A stretch of DNA of 64,000 bases from an uncultured Polaribacter sp. (GCF_947500975.1 NZ_CANMUE010000007.1:1-64000), one strand, 5' to 3'. Counted from the first letter of the stretch, positions 8,223 to 17,773 are shown. The notes: generated by a model from the letters alone, not told the origin. Numbers and translations are program-made.

Positions 8223-8807
8223 TTATTTTTGTTTATAATTCTTCAAAAATTCAACTAATTTCTGAATTGCAATGCCTCTATGAGAAATTTTATTTTTTTC
8301 TTCTGAAGTCATTTCGGAAAAAGAGATATTATATCCTTCAGGTTTAAAAATAGGGTCGTAACCAAAACCTTTTTCACCTTGCTTTTTAGTAAGAATTTCA
8401 CCTTTACAAATTCCTTCAAAAATAAATTGTTTGTCATTTAAATTTAAACAAATTGCAGTTCTAAATTGTGCTTTTCTATTTGTTTTATTTTTTAATTCAG
8501 ACAATAGTTTTTGTATATTCTTTTCAGAATTAGAAGGTTCGCCAGCAAAACGTGCAGAATAAACTCCAGGCTTTCCATCTAAGATTTCTACTTCTAAACC
8601 AGTATCATCTGTAAAACAATTGTAGTTAAATTTGTTTGTTATATAATTTGCTTTCAATTTTGCATTTCCTTCTAAAGTAGTTTCTGTTTCATCAATTTCA
8701 TCAAAACAATTAATGTCTTTTAAACTCAGTAATTCTATTGAGTTTGTTAGCATTTCTTGTACTTCTTTGAGTTTGTTAAGATTGTTGGTTGCAAAAACGA
8801 GTTTCAT
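8223..8807 (-). CDS. rdgB: Non-canonical purine NTP pyrophosphatase (RdgB/HAM1)
   Basis: The enzyme hydrolyses dITP, XTP and ITP to monophosphates and so keeps deaminated purines out of DNA and RNA. The family landmarks are all present: [19 protein letters not shown] at the N-terminus (substrate loop TNNxxKxxE), [31 protein letters not shown] near the C-terminus, and SHRGIA at the end. The frame opens at 8840, but the homologous start is the ATG at 8807, twelve codons in, where the conserved MKLVFAT begins, giving 194 residues. It is followed by the permease/ATPase genes on the same strand. Confidence 0.95.
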   Translation of the reverse strand: MKLVFATNNLNKLKEVQEMLTNSIELLSLKDINCFDEIDETETTLEGNAKLKANYITNKFNYNCFTDDTGLEVEILDGKPGVYSARFAGEPSNSEKNIQKLLSELKNKTNRKAQFRTAICLNLNDKQFIFEGICKGEILTKKQGEKGFGYDPIFKPEGYNISFSEMTSEEKNKISHRGIAIQKLVEFLKNYKQK

Positions 8808-9034
8808 TAAAATAAATTGATTTTTAACAAATGTAATCATTTTATTAATTTGGTTCTATAGTTTAGATTATATATAAAACCATAAATATGATGTAAATTG
8901 CAAAAAAATAAAAAACTCTAAATCTATTGTTATTATTGATTTGTCGTGGAAATGTCGGGTTAAAATAGCCTCAAAAAATTTGCTAACTTAATTAACTAGT
9001 TTAACATTGTATGGAATTTAAAAATCAGCATATT

Positions 9035-9835
9035 ATGAAACAACCAGAATTAGGGTTAAAAATATTGTCTCTTAGAAAGCAAAAAGGATTTACACAAGAA
9101 GAATTAGTACAACAATGCAATATTAATGTTCGTACAATTCAAAGAATAGAAGCTGGAGATGTTTCACCAAGAAGTTATACAATAAAAACAATTTTAGAGG
9201 TTTTAGGTTTTGATTATGAAGAAATTTTTCAAAAAAAATATACTCCAGGAAAATTTGATACAATTTTATGCATCAACAAAAATAATATATACAAGCAATT
9301 AACTATTGCTATGGTATTTGGAATTATTTATTTTTTATCTGGATTTTTTGAAATTGGTGTTGATTTATTAAGTTTGGAAAAAAGTAGTTCTACTTTTAAA
9401 AGTATTTACATTGCTATTAAAACTATTTCCTTTTGTGCATTATTTTTATTTTTTAGAGGTTTTGCTATTGTTGGCGGTATTTATAACAACTATTTAATGC
9501 AAATTACTTCGTTTTTAATTATAGTTTTTACATTGTTTTTTTCTGTTTTAGACATTACTTCACTGTATGTTTGGGAAGATTTCTTGGGTATTTTTGGAAT
9601 GTCTAAACTAATTGCTTTTGGTGTTTTAAGTATTATTATTGGAATTGCAATAAAACGTCTTGTAGATTATGGAGATTTAGCAAAATGGACAGGGATAATA
9701 GAAATTATTACAGGTGTTTGTTTATTGATGATTATTTCATCTCCAATTGCAGTTGTATCTCAATTTATTGTTGAGATTTTTGAAGTAATTTTATTATACA
9801 AAATAGCCACACAAATTAAAAATACAACGTCTTAA
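9035..9835 (+). CDS. XRE-family HTH regulator with C-terminal membrane domain
   Basis: The N-terminal ~65 residues form a helix-turn-helix of the Cro/C1 type (ILSLRKQKGFTQEELVQQC, then NVRTIQRIEAGDVSPRS). The remainder is hydrophobic with five or so membrane segments (for example MVFGIIYFLSGFFEIGV, TSFLIIVFTLFFSVLDI, IIEIITGVCLLMIISSPIAVV), so it is a membrane-anchored DNA-binding protein. This architecture is common in flavobacteria; ligand and targets are unknown. A longer frame starts at ATG 9011, but MKQPELGLKI at 9035 matches the usual family start. It is convergent with rlmH; the two stops abut at 9835/9836. Confidence 0.82.
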   Translation: MKQPELGLKILSLRKQKGFTQEELVQQCNINVRTIQRIEAGDVSPRSYTIKTILEVLGFDYEEIFQKKYTPGKFDTILCINKNNIYKQLTIAMVFGIIYFLSGFFEIGVDLLSLEKSSSTFKSIYIAIKTISFCALFLFFRGFAIVGGIYNNYLMQITSFLIIVFTLFFSVLDITSLYVWEDFLGIFGMSKLIAFGVLSIIIGIAIKRLVDYGDLAKWTGIIEIITGVCLLMIISSPIAVVSQFIVEIFEVILLYKIATQIKNTTS

Positions 9836-10309
9836 TTACTCGTGATGATAAGGCTCATTTTTTAAAATTGTAAAGCCTCTATAAAGTTGTTCTACAATAA
9901 AAAGACGAATCATTTGATGCGAAAAAGTCATTTTTGATAGCGAAATTTCCCCTATTGATTTTTTATAAACAGCATCAGAAAAACCATAAGGTCCACCAAT
10001 AACTAGTACTAATTGTTTAATTCCAGAATTCATTTTTTTTTGTAAATAATTAGAAAACTCAATAGAAGTATAATGCTTCCCTTTATCGTCTAACAAAACC
10101 AACTGATCTGTATTTTGAAGTTTCGCTAAAATTAAATTACCTTCTTTTTCTTTTTGTTGAATTTCGCTTAAATTCTTTACGTTTTTAATATCCGGAATAA
10201 TTTCTAATTCAAACTTAATATAATGTCTTAAACGGTTTTGATATTCTTCAATCAATTTGATTAAGTTTTTATTATCCGTTTTTCCAATAGCGAGTAATTT
10301 AATTTTCAT
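9836..10309 (-). CDS. rlmH: 23S rRNA (pseudouridine-1915-N3)-methyltransferase RlmH
   Basis: 157 residues, the normal length for this SPOUT-class enzyme, which methylates pseudouridine 1915 in helix 69 of 23S rRNA using S-adenosylmethionine. The knotted SAM-binding part is obvious: LVLVIGGPYGFSDAVYKK, then ISLSKMTFSHQMIRLFIVEQ, ending in YRGFTILKNEPYHHE, the invariant family terminus. The N-terminus MKIKLLAIGKT is also typical. It is a single gene between convergent and divergent neighbours. Confidence 0.97.
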   Translation of the reverse strand: MKIKLLAIGKTDNKNLIKLIEEYQNRLRHYIKFELEIIPDIKNVKNLSEIQQKEKEGNLILAKLQNTDQLVLLDDKGKHYTSIEFSNYLQKKMNSGIKQLVLVIGGPYGFSDAVYKKSIGEISLSKMTFSHQMIRLFIVEQLYRGFTILKNEPYHHE

Positions 10310-10416
10310 GGCTCAAAATTACGAATTATCAATTTAGGATAAAGAATTAATTGCTGTAATTCATACTTCGTAATTCATAATTAAAATACTATTTTTACAT
10401 CAGAATAAAGAGAAAT

Positions 10417-11277
10417 ATGATATCAAAAGAACAATTTGAAAAAGAATTAGAGTTAATTATTGCCAATGCAATTAGAGAAGATATTGGAGATGGAGATCAT
10501 ACATCACTTTCTTGTATTCCTAATGAGGCTGTTGGAAAAGCAAAATTGTTGGTAAAAGATGAAGGAATTATTGCTGGAGTAGAATTTGCAAAACAAGTTT
10601 TTAGCTATGTTGATAAAGATTTACAAGTAGAAACTTTTATAAATGATGGTGATAAAGTAAAATACGGAGATATTGTTTTTCATGTTTCTGGTAAATCGCA
10701 ATCTATTTTGATGGCAGAACGTTTGGTTTTAAATGCGATGCAAAGAATGAGTGCAATTGCAACCAAAACTGCTTTTTTTGCAGATTTGTTAAAAGGAACA
10801 AAAACCAAAGTTTTAGATACCAGAAAAACTACGCCAGGAATTAGAGCATTAGAAAAATGGGCGGTAAAAATTGGAGGAGGAGTAAACCATAGATTTGCTT
10901 TGTATGATATGGTTATGATTAAAGATAATCACATAGATTTTGCTGGTGGTATTACCGCAGCAATTACAAAAACTAAGCAATATTTAGCAGAAAAAAAACT
11001 AGATATTAAGATAATTGTAGAGGCAAGAAGTTTAGAAGAAATTAAAGAAATTCTTTCTAATAAAGGTGTTTACAGAATTTTAATTGATAATTTTAATTAT
11101 GAAGATACTAAAAAAGCAGTTGCTTTAATTGGTGATACTTGTTTAACAGAATCTTCTGGTGGAATAAACGAAAAAACAATTAGAAAATATGCAGAATGTG
11201 GTGTCGATTTTATTTCTTCTGGTGCATTAACACACTCTGTATATAATTTAGATTTGAGTTTAAAAGCGGTTGATTAA
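10417..11277 (+). CDS. nadC: Nicotinate-nucleotide pyrophosphorylase (carboxylating)
   Basis: 286 residues, full length. It converts quinolinate and PRPP to nicotinate mononucleotide in de novo NAD synthesis. Landmarks are AIREDIGDGDHTS, ERLVLNAMQRMSAIAT, the PRPP and quinolinate site KVLDTRKTTPGIRALEKWAVKIGG split around VLDTRKTTPG, and HRFALYDMVMIKDNH. The C-terminal SSGGINEKTIRKYAECGVD and FISSGALTHS are also characteristic. Its stop overlaps the next start (TAATG at 11275-11279), so the pentapeptide-repeat gene is translationally coupled. Confidence 0.97.
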   Translation: MISKEQFEKELELIIANAIREDIGDGDHTSLSCIPNEAVGKAKLLVKDEGIIAGVEFAKQVFSYVDKDLQVETFINDGDKVKYGDIVFHVSGKSQSILMAERLVLNAMQRMSAIATKTAFFADLLKGTKTKVLDTRKTTPGIRALEKWAVKIGGGVNHRFALYDMVMIKDNHIDFAGGITAAITKTKQYLAEKKLDIKIIVEARSLEEIKEILSNKGVYRILIDNFNYEDTKKAVALIGDTCLTESSGGINEKTIRKYAECGVDFISSGALTHSVYNLDLSLKAVD

Positions 11278-11849
11278 TGTCTAACAATTACTTTGATAGC
11301 GAAGAGTATTCAAAAATTGATTTTACTAAAGCAAAAATCAAAAAAGGAGAATATGATAATTGTACCTTTAGAAATTGTAATTTTGAAAACGTACATGCAT
11401 CAAATATTCAGTTTTTAGAATGTGAATTTTTAGATTGTAATTTTAGCAATACTATTGTAAAAGATTCCGCTTTTAAAGATGTTAGTTTTATCGATTGTAA
11501 AATGATAGGTGTAAAGTTCAATGAAGTAAACCCATTTTTATTGCAGATGAGTTTTAAAGATTGCCAACTTAATTTTTCGTCTTTCTATCAATTAAAAATT
11601 CCAAAAACAAAATTTATAAACTGTAATTTAGAAGAAGTAGATTTTACAGAATCAGTTTTAACAGGTTCATTATTTGATAATTGCAATTTAAAGAACACTG
11701 TTTTTGATCAAACAAATATTGAAAAATCAGATTTTGAAACTTCGATTAATTTTAAAATTAATCCAGAAGAAAATAAGATAAAAGGAGCCAAATTTAGTAA
11801 AAATAATGTGTTAGGGCTTTTATCACAATATAAAATTGTTGTTGAATAA
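11277..11849 (+). CDS. Pentapeptide-repeat protein
   Basis: 190 residues built almost entirely of pentapeptide units A(D/N)LxX-like, here of the variant with Cys and Phe: FRNCNFENVHASNIQFLEC, EFLDCNFSNT, FKDCQLNFSSF, FINCNLEEVDF. Such proteins fold as a right-handed quadrilateral beta-helix. Some family members mimic DNA and protect gyrase (Qnr type), but most have no known role, and nothing here selects one. It overlaps nadC by one base at its start and the yihY-like gene by one base at its end, forming a tight three-gene operon. Confidence 0.85.
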   Translation: MSNNYFDSEEYSKIDFTKAKIKKGEYDNCTFRNCNFENVHASNIQFLECEFLDCNFSNTIVKDSAFKDVSFIDCKMIGVKFNEVNPFLLQMSFKDCQLNFSSFYQLKIPKTKFINCNLEEVDFTESVLTGSLFDNCNLKNTVFDQTNIEKSDFETSINFKINPEENKIKGAKFSKNNVLGLLSQYKIVVE

Positions 11850-12796
11850 TGTCAAAAGAAATAGAAGACAAACTTAATAAAATACCAATTATAAACATTT
11901 TGGTAGCTTTAGGAAAGAAAATTAAAATTCCTGGTTTAGAAGGCATGTCTTTGTATGATGTTGTAGAAATGTATATTTTAGGTATTGTAAAAGGTGCACT
12001 AACAACTAGAGCCGGAGGTATTGCCTTTAGTTTTTTTATGGCAGTTTTTCCATTTTTGTTATTCATTTTAACACTAATACCGTATATACATATTGATGGT
12101 TTTCAAGAAGGACTATTCTCATTTATTAAAGAAATTTTACCACCACAAACCTTTGAAGCTGTAAACGTTGTTATTGGTGATATCATTAACAATCAATATG
12201 GTGGGTTACTATCTTTTGGTTTTTTATTATCTATTTTTTTAATGACCAATGGTGTAAATGCAATTTTTAGTGGATTCGAATATTCTTATCATATTAAAGA
12301 GTTAAGAAATGCGTTTAAAAGTTATTTTGTTTCTTTAGGAGTTTCACTTTTAATGTCATTTTTTTTAATAATTACTGTTATTTTAATTCTTTTTTATCAA
12401 GTTGCACTAACAAAAATTGACGATTTAGGTTGGCTACAAACAGATGATTTAAACCTCTTTTATTATGGCCGTTTTTTAATTTTTTTAGTCATGATTTTTA
12501 CCATTGTTTCTTTACTATTTAGGTATGGAACCAAACAAGGTAAAGAAACTAAATTCTTTTCTGCTGGCGCAATTTTAACTACTGTTGTATCATTATTTAC
12601 ATTTTATTTATTTGGAATTTATGTAACTAAATTTGCACAATACAATCAACTATATGGTTCAATTGGTACGCTTTTAATATTAATGTTATTTGTATGGTTA
12701 AATGCAATAATTCTTTTATTAGGTTTTGAATTAAATGCCTCATTATATTCTTTAAAGAGCATAAATAAAACCGATTTAACACCTGAAAATTTATAA
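11849..12796 (+). CDS. YihY/BrkB family inner-membrane protein
   Basis: 315 residues with about six membrane segments. The family core is visible: GGIAFSFFMAVFPFLLFILTL near residue 56, then LLSIFLMTNGVNAIFSGFEYSY, and LILMLFVWLNAIILLLGFELNASL at the end. Older databases call this family ribonuclease BN, but that label is wrong for YihY; the biological role is unsettled. It is the last gene of the nadC operon, starting one base inside the previous stop. Confidence 0.88.
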   Translation: MSKEIEDKLNKIPIINILVALGKKIKIPGLEGMSLYDVVEMYILGIVKGALTTRAGGIAFSFFMAVFPFLLFILTLIPYIHIDGFQEGLFSFIKEILPPQTFEAVNVVIGDIINNQYGGLLSFGFLLSIFLMTNGVNAIFSGFEYSYHIKELRNAFKSYFVSLGVSLLMSFFLIITVILILFYQVALTKIDDLGWLQTDDLNLFYYGRFLIFLVMIFTIVSLLFRYGTKQGKETKFFSAGAILTTVVSLFTFYLFGIYVTKFAQYNQLYGSIGTLLILMLFVWLNAIILLLGFELNASLYSLKSINKTDLTPENL

Positions 12797-12823
12797 GTTT
12801 TTCACGATATTTGCACTCGTAGA

Positions 12824-12859
12824 GCAATTTTGTTTTTCAGGTATTTGAAAAACAATATT
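12824..12859. other. Long hairpin upstream of hisS
   Basis: A 15-bp stem with one mismatch (CAATTTTGTTTTTCA against TGAAAAACAATATTG) and a 6-nt loop. It follows a weak promoter-like GATATTTGCAC at 12805-12815 and has no T-run on either side, so it is not a standard terminator. It may be an RNA structure in the hisS leader, or a repeat. Confidence 0.45.
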
Positions 12860-12870
12860 GTGTAAAGTAT

Positions 12871-12939
12871 GTCATTGCGAGTAACGAAATATTTTTTTGA
12901 GTTCTTATTTTAAGAGATTGCTTCGTTCCTCTAAGTGAC
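12871..12939. repeat. REP-like interspersed inverted repeat (GTCATTGCGAG family)
   Basis: GTCATTGCGAGTAACGAA at 12871-12888 faces TTCGTTCCTCTAAGTGAC at 12922-12939, an imperfect 18-bp inverted repeat. Motifs of the form gtcattgcgaggaacgaagcaatct are widespread short repeats of Bacteroidota. A degenerate relative lies at 54365-54443. Confidence 0.65.
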
Positions 12940-12984
12940 AGTAAGAAATTAAACGTTTAAAACTCATAATTCATAATTATTTAT

Positions 12985-14352
12985 ATGAAACCAAGCATTC
13001 CAAAAGGAACAAGAGATTTTTCGCCAACAGAAGTAGCAAATCGTACTTATATTATGAATACGATTAAAACTGCGTTTGAAACTTTCGGATTTCAACCCAT
13101 AGAAACTCCAAGTTTTGAAAATTCATCAACCTTAATGGGAAAATATGGTGATGAAGGAGATCGTTTGATTTTTAAAATTTTAAATTCTGGAGATTATTTA
13201 TCTAAAGCTGATGATAAACTATTAGCTGAAAAAGATAGTTTAAAAGTAACTTCTCAAATTTCAGAAAAAGCACTTCGTTACGATTTAACAGTACCTTTTG
13301 CAAGATATGTTGTACAACATCAAAATGAAATTACGTTTCCATTTAAACGCTATCAAATTCAGCCAGTTTGGAGAGCAGATAGGCCGCAAAAAGGACGTTT
13401 TAGAGAGTTTTTTCAATGTGACGCAGATGTTGTGGGTAGCAAGTCTTTATGGCAAGAAGTTGAGTTTATAAAATTATATGACACTGTTTTTAGTCAGTTA
13501 GGTTTAGTTGGTACAACTATCAAAATAAATAACAGAAAAATATTATCTGGAATTGCAGAAGTTATTGGTGCTCAAGACAAACTTATCGATTTTACAGTAG
13601 CTTTAGATAAGTTAGATAAAATTGGGAAAGAGAAAGTAGAAACAGAAATGTTATCTAAAGGAATTACTAAAGAAGCCATACAAAAAGTACAACCTTTATT
13701 TTCTTTTGACGGAACAAATGAAGAGAATTTAGATGCTTTGGCCAACATGTTACAAACTTCTGAAGAAGGATCAAAAGGTGTAGAAGAGTTGCGATTTGTA
13801 ATTAATTCAATTACAGAATTAGGTTTACAATCTGCTAATTTAGAAGTTGATGTTACTTTAGCAAGAGGTCTAAATTATTATACAGGTGCTATTTTTGAAG
13901 TAGCTGCGCCAAAAGGTGTAAAAATGGGTTCTATTGGTGGCGGTGGAAGATATGATGATTTAACAGGAATCTTTGGTTTAAAAGATGTTTCTGGTGTTGG
14001 AATTTCTTTTGGATTAGACAGAATTTATTTGGTCTTAGAAGAGTTAGGGTTGTTTAAATCTGTTAATTTACCAAAGCCCAAAGTAGTGTTTGTTAACTTT
14101 GGAGAAACGGAGGCTTTATACTGTATGAAAGCAATTTCTGAATTGAGAAAGCACAATATTAAATCAGAATTATTTCCTGATGCCGCAAAAATGAAAAAAC
14201 AAATGAATTACGCTAACAAACGCGAAATTGAATTTGTAGTACTTGTAGGTTCTAGAGAAATTGAAAATAATGAGTTTACTTTAAAGAATATGATTTCTGG
14301 AGAGCAAATAAATTGCTCTTTATTAGAATTAGTAAATCAATTAGATAAATAA
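12985..14352 (+). CDS. hisS: Histidine-tRNA ligase
   Basis: 455 residues, full length class II synthetase. Motif 1 is in the N-terminal part ([16 protein letters not shown] start; ETPSFE). Motif 2 contains [20 protein letters not shown], histidine-A motif is [15 protein letters not shown], and motif 3 is GISFGLDR. The C-terminal anticodon domain begins near residue 355 ([10 protein letters not shown]). It charges tRNA-His; the cognate tRNA gene lies in this window at 31352. The upstream 188 bp hold a hairpin and a REP-like repeat, so its promoter is unclear. Confidence 0.97.
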   Translation: MKPSIPKGTRDFSPTEVANRTYIMNTIKTAFETFGFQPIETPSFENSSTLMGKYGDEGDRLIFKILNSGDYLSKADDKLLAEKDSLKVTSQISEKALRYDLTVPFARYVVQHQNEITFPFKRYQIQPVWRADRPQKGRFREFFQCDADVVGSKSLWQEVEFIKLYDTVFSQLGLVGTTIKINNRKILSGIAEVIGAQDKLIDFTVALDKLDKIGKEKVETEMLSKGITKEAIQKVQPLFSFDGTNEENLDALANMLQTSEEGSKGVEELRFVINSITELGLQSANLEVDVTLARGLNYYTGAIFEVAAPKGVKMGSIGGGGRYDDLTGIFGLKDVSGVGISFGLDRIYLVLEELGLFKSVNLPKPKVVFVNFGETEALYCMKAISELRKHNIKSELFPDAAKMKKQMNYANKREIEFVVLVGSREIENNEFTLKNMISGEQINCSLLELVNQLDK

Positions 14353-14405
14353 TACTTAAATAAGTTTAATCTATTTATAAATTATAATAATACATTACAA
14401 ACACG

Positions 14406-14413
14406 TAAATTTG
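14406..14413 (+). promoter_or_regulatory. -7 box TAAATTTG upstream of folE
   Basis: An exact TAnnTTTG match followed by GCG; transcription would begin near 14420, giving a 15-nt leader to the ATG at 14435. Confidence 0.5.
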
Positions 14414-14434
14414 CGTTTTATAATATAGTTTGAA

Positions 14435-15124
14435 ATGTTTGAATTAAGCAGCAAAATGAATGACGAAAGAATTGAAGAAATAGGAGAAAACCACGTTGGT
14501 ACATCTGCCAAGACTCCATTAAGAGCCGATGCTTTTGATATTTCTGACGAAGAAAAAATAAAAAGAATCCAAGAAAGTGTTAAAGATATTTTAGACACTT
14601 TAGGAATGGATTTAACAGATGATAGTTTACAAGGAACTCCAAAAAGAGTTGCTAAAGCTTTTGTAAATGAAATATTTATGGGATTAAATCCTAAAAATAT
14701 GCCAAAAGCATCAACATTTGACAATAATTACAATTATGGTGAAATGTTGGTAGAAAAAAACATAGTTGTGTATTCTACTTGTGAGCATCATTTATTGCCA
14801 ATTATTGGAAGAGCACATGTGGCTTATATTTCTGATGGTAAAGTAATTGGTTTATCTAAAATGAATAGAATTGTTGAGTATTTTGCAAAAAGACCTCAAG
14901 TTCAAGAGCGTTTAACAATGCAAGTTGTACAGGCAATGCAAGAAGCTTTAGGTACGCAAGATGTTGCATGTGTTATTGATGCAAAACATTTATGTGTAAA
15001 TTCTAGAGGTATAAAAGATATTGAAAGTTCTACTGTTACTGCAGAGTTTGGTGGTAAATTTAAAGAGAAAGATACCAAAAGAGAATTTTTAGATTATCTA
15101 AAAATGGATACAGATTTCGATTAA
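14435..15124 (+). CDS. folE: GTP cyclohydrolase I (FolE)
   Basis: 229 residues. Converts GTP to 7,8-dihydroneopterin triphosphate, the first step of folate and pterin synthesis. The zinc and GTP site is intact: VVYSTCEHHLLPIIGRAHVAYI supplies one Cys and two His, SKMNRIVEYFAKRPQVQERL follows, and CVIDAKHLCVNSRGI gives the last Cys. The first ~45 residues are an acidic extension typical of flavobacterial members. A second ATG lies at 14456. Followed by its own terminator at 15167-15191. Confidence 0.97.
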   Translation: MFELSSKMNDERIEEIGENHVGTSAKTPLRADAFDISDEEKIKRIQESVKDILDTLGMDLTDDSLQGTPKRVAKAFVNEIFMGLNPKNMPKASTFDNNYNYGEMLVEKNIVVYSTCEHHLLPIIGRAHVAYISDGKVIGLSKMNRIVEYFAKRPQVQERLTMQVVQAMQEALGTQDVACVIDAKHLCVNSRGIKDIESSTVTAEFGGKFKEKDTKREFLDYLKMDTDFD

Positions 15125-15166
15125 TATACCCTTAGTTTATTATTTGAAGTGTAAAATATATTTTAT

Positions 15167-15191
15167 AAAATCGAGCTTTTGCTCGATTTTT
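15167..15191 (+). terminator. Rho-independent terminator of folE
   Basis: Stem AAAATCGAGC/GCTCGATTTT with a TTTT loop and a trailing T-run, 43 bp after the folE stop. Confidence 0.85.
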
Positions 15192-15253
15192 GTTTTTAGT
15201 AAAATTTATATTAATAATCAATTAAATATATTTTTATACAACATTAGTTTTTC

Positions 15254-15261
15254 TATATTTG
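15254..15261 (+). promoter_or_regulatory. -7 box TATATTTG immediately before the HMG-CoA lyase ATG
   Basis: An exact -7 match whose last base lies only six nucleotides before the ATG at 15268. With the usual 4-8 nt from the box to the start of transcription, the mRNA would begin at or within a base or two of the start codon. Confidence 0.6.
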
Positions 15262-15267
15262 ATATTG

Positions 15268-16122
15268 ATGAAAAATATCAAAATCATAGAATGTCCAAGA
15301 GATGCAATGCAAGGAATAAAATCTCATTTTATTTCTACAGAAAAGAAGGCATTGTACATTAATTCTCTTTTAAAAGTAGGTTTTGATACTATAGATTTTG
15401 GAAGTTTTGTATCACCCAAAGCAATTCCTCAAATGAGAGATACTGCAGCTGTTTTATCAAAGTTAGATTTGTCTAAAACAGAAAGTAAACTATTAGCAAT
15501 TATAGCAAATACAAGAGGTGCAAATGACGCTTCTCAGTTTGAAGAAATTGATTATTTAGGATATCCTTTTTCAATTTCAGAAAATTTTCAAATGAGAAAT
15601 ACTCACAAAACAATTTCTGAATCTTTAGAAACTTTAGAAGAAATTTTAAATATTGCTGATAAAACTAATAAAGAAGTAGTTGCATATTTATCTATGGGCT
15701 TTGGAAATCCTTATGGAGACCCCTGGAATGTTGATATTGTTGGGAATTGGACAGAAAAACTATCAAAAATGGGGGTGAAAATTTTATCACTTTCAGATAC
15801 TATTGGTAGTTCAACTCCAGAAGTTATTGATTATTTATTTTCTAACTTAATTTCTAAATATCCAGAAATTGAATTCGGTGCTCATTTACACACAACACCA
15901 AATAAATGGCATGAAAAAGTAGATGCTGCTTATAAAGCTGGTTGTTTACGTTTTGATGGTGCCATTAAAGGTTATGGTGGTTGTCCAATGGCAAAAGATG
16001 AATTAACAGGTAATATGCCAACAGAAAAGTTAATAAGCTATTTTACAGCTCAAAAAGCAAATACAAATATTAAACCTATGAGTTTTGAAAGTGCTTATAA
16101 TAAGGCTTTAGAGGTTTTTTAA
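15268..16122 (+). CDS. Hydroxymethylglutaryl-CoA lyase
   Basis: 284 residues of a DRE-TIM metallolyase barrel. It cleaves 3-hydroxy-3-methylglutaryl-CoA to acetoacetate and acetyl-CoA in leucine breakdown. The signature CPRDAMQGIK carries the catalytic Arg-Asp pair, SFVSPKAIPQMRD follows, FGAHLHTTP provides the metal-binding His pair, and the glycine-rich Cys loop is GYGGCPMAKDELTGNMPTE. A frame opens with TTG at 15259, but that codon is part of the -7 box; the ATG at 15268 is the real start. The mRNA appears leaderless. Confidence 0.9.
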   Translation: MKNIKIIECPRDAMQGIKSHFISTEKKALYINSLLKVGFDTIDFGSFVSPKAIPQMRDTAAVLSKLDLSKTESKLLAIIANTRGANDASQFEEIDYLGYPFSISENFQMRNTHKTISESLETLEEILNIADKTNKEVVAYLSMGFGNPYGDPWNVDIVGNWTEKLSKMGVKILSLSDTIGSSTPEVIDYLFSNLISKYPEIEFGAHLHTTPNKWHEKVDAAYKAGCLRFDGAIKGYGGCPMAKDELTGNMPTEKLISYFTAQKANTNIKPMSFESAYNKALEVF

Positions 16123-16267
16123 TAAACAACATTAGAGTTAAAACATTTTATGTTATTTTTAGAGTATTTTTTATAATTATAGAATTGCTTTTTTCATTTT
16201 TTTATTATGTGTAATAAATTTAATTATTTAAACAAAACTATTTACTTTTATCAGAAATATTTTAAAA

Positions 16268-17773
16268 ATGAATAGCTTTAAAGTTTGTATTTGTATTCTG
16301 TCAATTTCTTTTTTATTTTCTTGTAAAAAGGATGATGGAAAAATAGATTTCACTTTTTTACAATTAAATGATGTTTATGAAATAGCACCTATTCAAGGTG
16401 GAGAATTTGGAGGAATGGCAAGAGTGGAAACTGTTCACAAAGAATTATTAAAAGAAAACAAGAATACCATGCTTTTTTTGGCTGGCGATTTTTTAAATCC
16501 GTCTTTATTAGGAACATTAAAAGTTGATGGAGAAAGAGTTCGTGGAAAACAAATGGTAGAAGTAATGAATGCAATGAATTTTGATGCAGTAGCTTTTGGA
16601 AACCATGAGTTTGATGTTTCGCAAAACGATTTGCAAAAAAGATTAAATGAAAGTAATTTTTCGTGGATTTCATCTAATGTAAAACTAAAAACAAAAGAGA
16701 AAGCTATTCCTTTTTATAAAGAGGTAAATGGGGTTATTATGCCTTTAAAAGAAACCTTTATCAAAGAGATTTCTGATGAAGATGGTACTAAAATTAAGGT
16801 AGGTTTTATTAGTGTTTGTATACCATCAAATCCAAAAGATTATGTAGAGTATGGTAATATGTTTGTAAAGGCAAGAGCGGCTTATGCTGCTATAAAAGAT
16901 TCTGTAGATGTTGTTTTTGGGTTAACACATGTAAAGATCACTAATGATAAAAGGATTGCAAAATTAATTCCAAATTTGCCTTTAATTATGGGTGGGCATG
17001 AGCATACTAATTCTTTAGATAAAGTTGGAGATGTTATTATTGCAAAAGCAGATGCCAATGCTAAAACGGTGTTTATTCATAAAATTTCTTATGACAAAAA
17101 AAATAAAAAAACAATTGTAAAATCAGAATTAAAAGAAATAAATTCATCTATAAAGTCAGATGAAAAAGTGAGTAAAATTGTAGATAAATGGCAAAATATT
17201 TTATCAACAAAAATTAAAGATATCATAGCAAATCCTTATGAAATTATTTACACAGTTAAAATTCCTTTAGATGGAAGAGATACACCAATTAGGAGTAAAC
17301 AAACTAATTTAGGAACAATAATTACAAAATCGATGTCTTTTGGTTTTGGAGATGAAGTGGATTGTGCAATTGTTAATGGAGGTTCAATTAGGATTGATGA
17401 TCAATTAGAGGGAGAAATTAATGCGGTTGATATTTTTAGAGTTTTGCCATATGGCGGATCAATAGTAAAAGTAGAAATTAAAGGAAGATTATTAAAAAGA
17501 GTTTTAGATTATGGTTTTTTAGCAGGTGGAACAGGAGCTTATTTACAGCGCTTTAATGCTGATAAAGTAGGAGAGAAGTGGATGATAAAAAGTAAGGAAT
17601 TAGACTTGAAAAAAAATTATAAAGTAGCTTTTTCTGATTATTTACTTAAAGGGTTTGATATCCCTTTTTTATCGCAAGAAAATAAAGAAGTTATATCTGT
17701 TTATAACCCAAAAGAAAATGAGTTAGCTTTTGATATTAGAAAAGCAGTTGTTGAGTATTTAAAAACACAATAA
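16268..17773 (+). CDS. 5'-nucleotidase/UshA-family metallophosphatase lipoprotein
   Basis: 501 residues. MNSFKVCICILSISFLFSCKK is a lipoprotein signal with Cys near residue 19. The N-terminal metallophosphatase domain has FLQLNDVYEI, FLAGDFLNP, AFGNHEFDV and IMGGHEHTN, which hold two metal ions. The C-terminal 5'-nucleotidase domain, from about residue 320, has the substrate motif CAIVNGGSIRID and FRVLPYGGSIV. It likely dephosphorylates nucleotides or related phosphoesters at the cell surface or periplasm for salvage. Monocistronic, with a terminator shared with the convergent helicase gene. Confidence 0.92.
   Translation: MNSFKVCICILSISFLFSCKKDDGKIDFTFLQLNDVYEIAPIQGGEFGGMARVETVHKELLKENKNTMLFLAGDFLNPSLLGTLKVDGERVRGKQMVEVMNAMNFDAVAFGNHEFDVSQNDLQKRLNESNFSWISSNVKLKTKEKAIPFYKEVNGVIMPLKETFIKEISDEDGTKIKVGFISVCIPSNPKDYVEYGNMFVKARAAYAAIKDSVDVVFGLTHVKITNDKRIAKLIPNLPLIMGGHEHTNSLDKVGDVIIAKADANAKTVFIHKISYDKKNKKTIVKSELKEINSSIKSDEKVSKIVDKWQNILSTKIKDIIANPYEIIYTVKIPLDGRDTPIRSKQTNLGTIITKSMSFGFGDEVDCAIVNGGSIRIDDQLEGEINAVDIFRVLPYGGSIVKVEIKGRLLKRVLDYGFLAGGTGAYLQRFNADKVGEKWMIKSKELDLKKNYKVAFSDYLLKGFDIPFLSQENKEVISVYNPKENELAFDIRKAVVEYLKTQ

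Noticed and set aside
7685..8347. 220-codon plus-strand frame across the FecCD permease and rdgB
   Set aside because: It lies antisense to two clearly conserved genes, and its composition mirrors their complement; no family-like motif.
11849..12796. Ribonuclease BN label for the YihY protein
   Set aside because: The name stems from an old misassignment; the sequence is a membrane protein without nuclease motifs.
15144..15362. 72-codon frame before the HMG-CoA lyase
   Set aside because: It runs through the folE terminator and the lyase promoter, then into the lyase gene in another frame.
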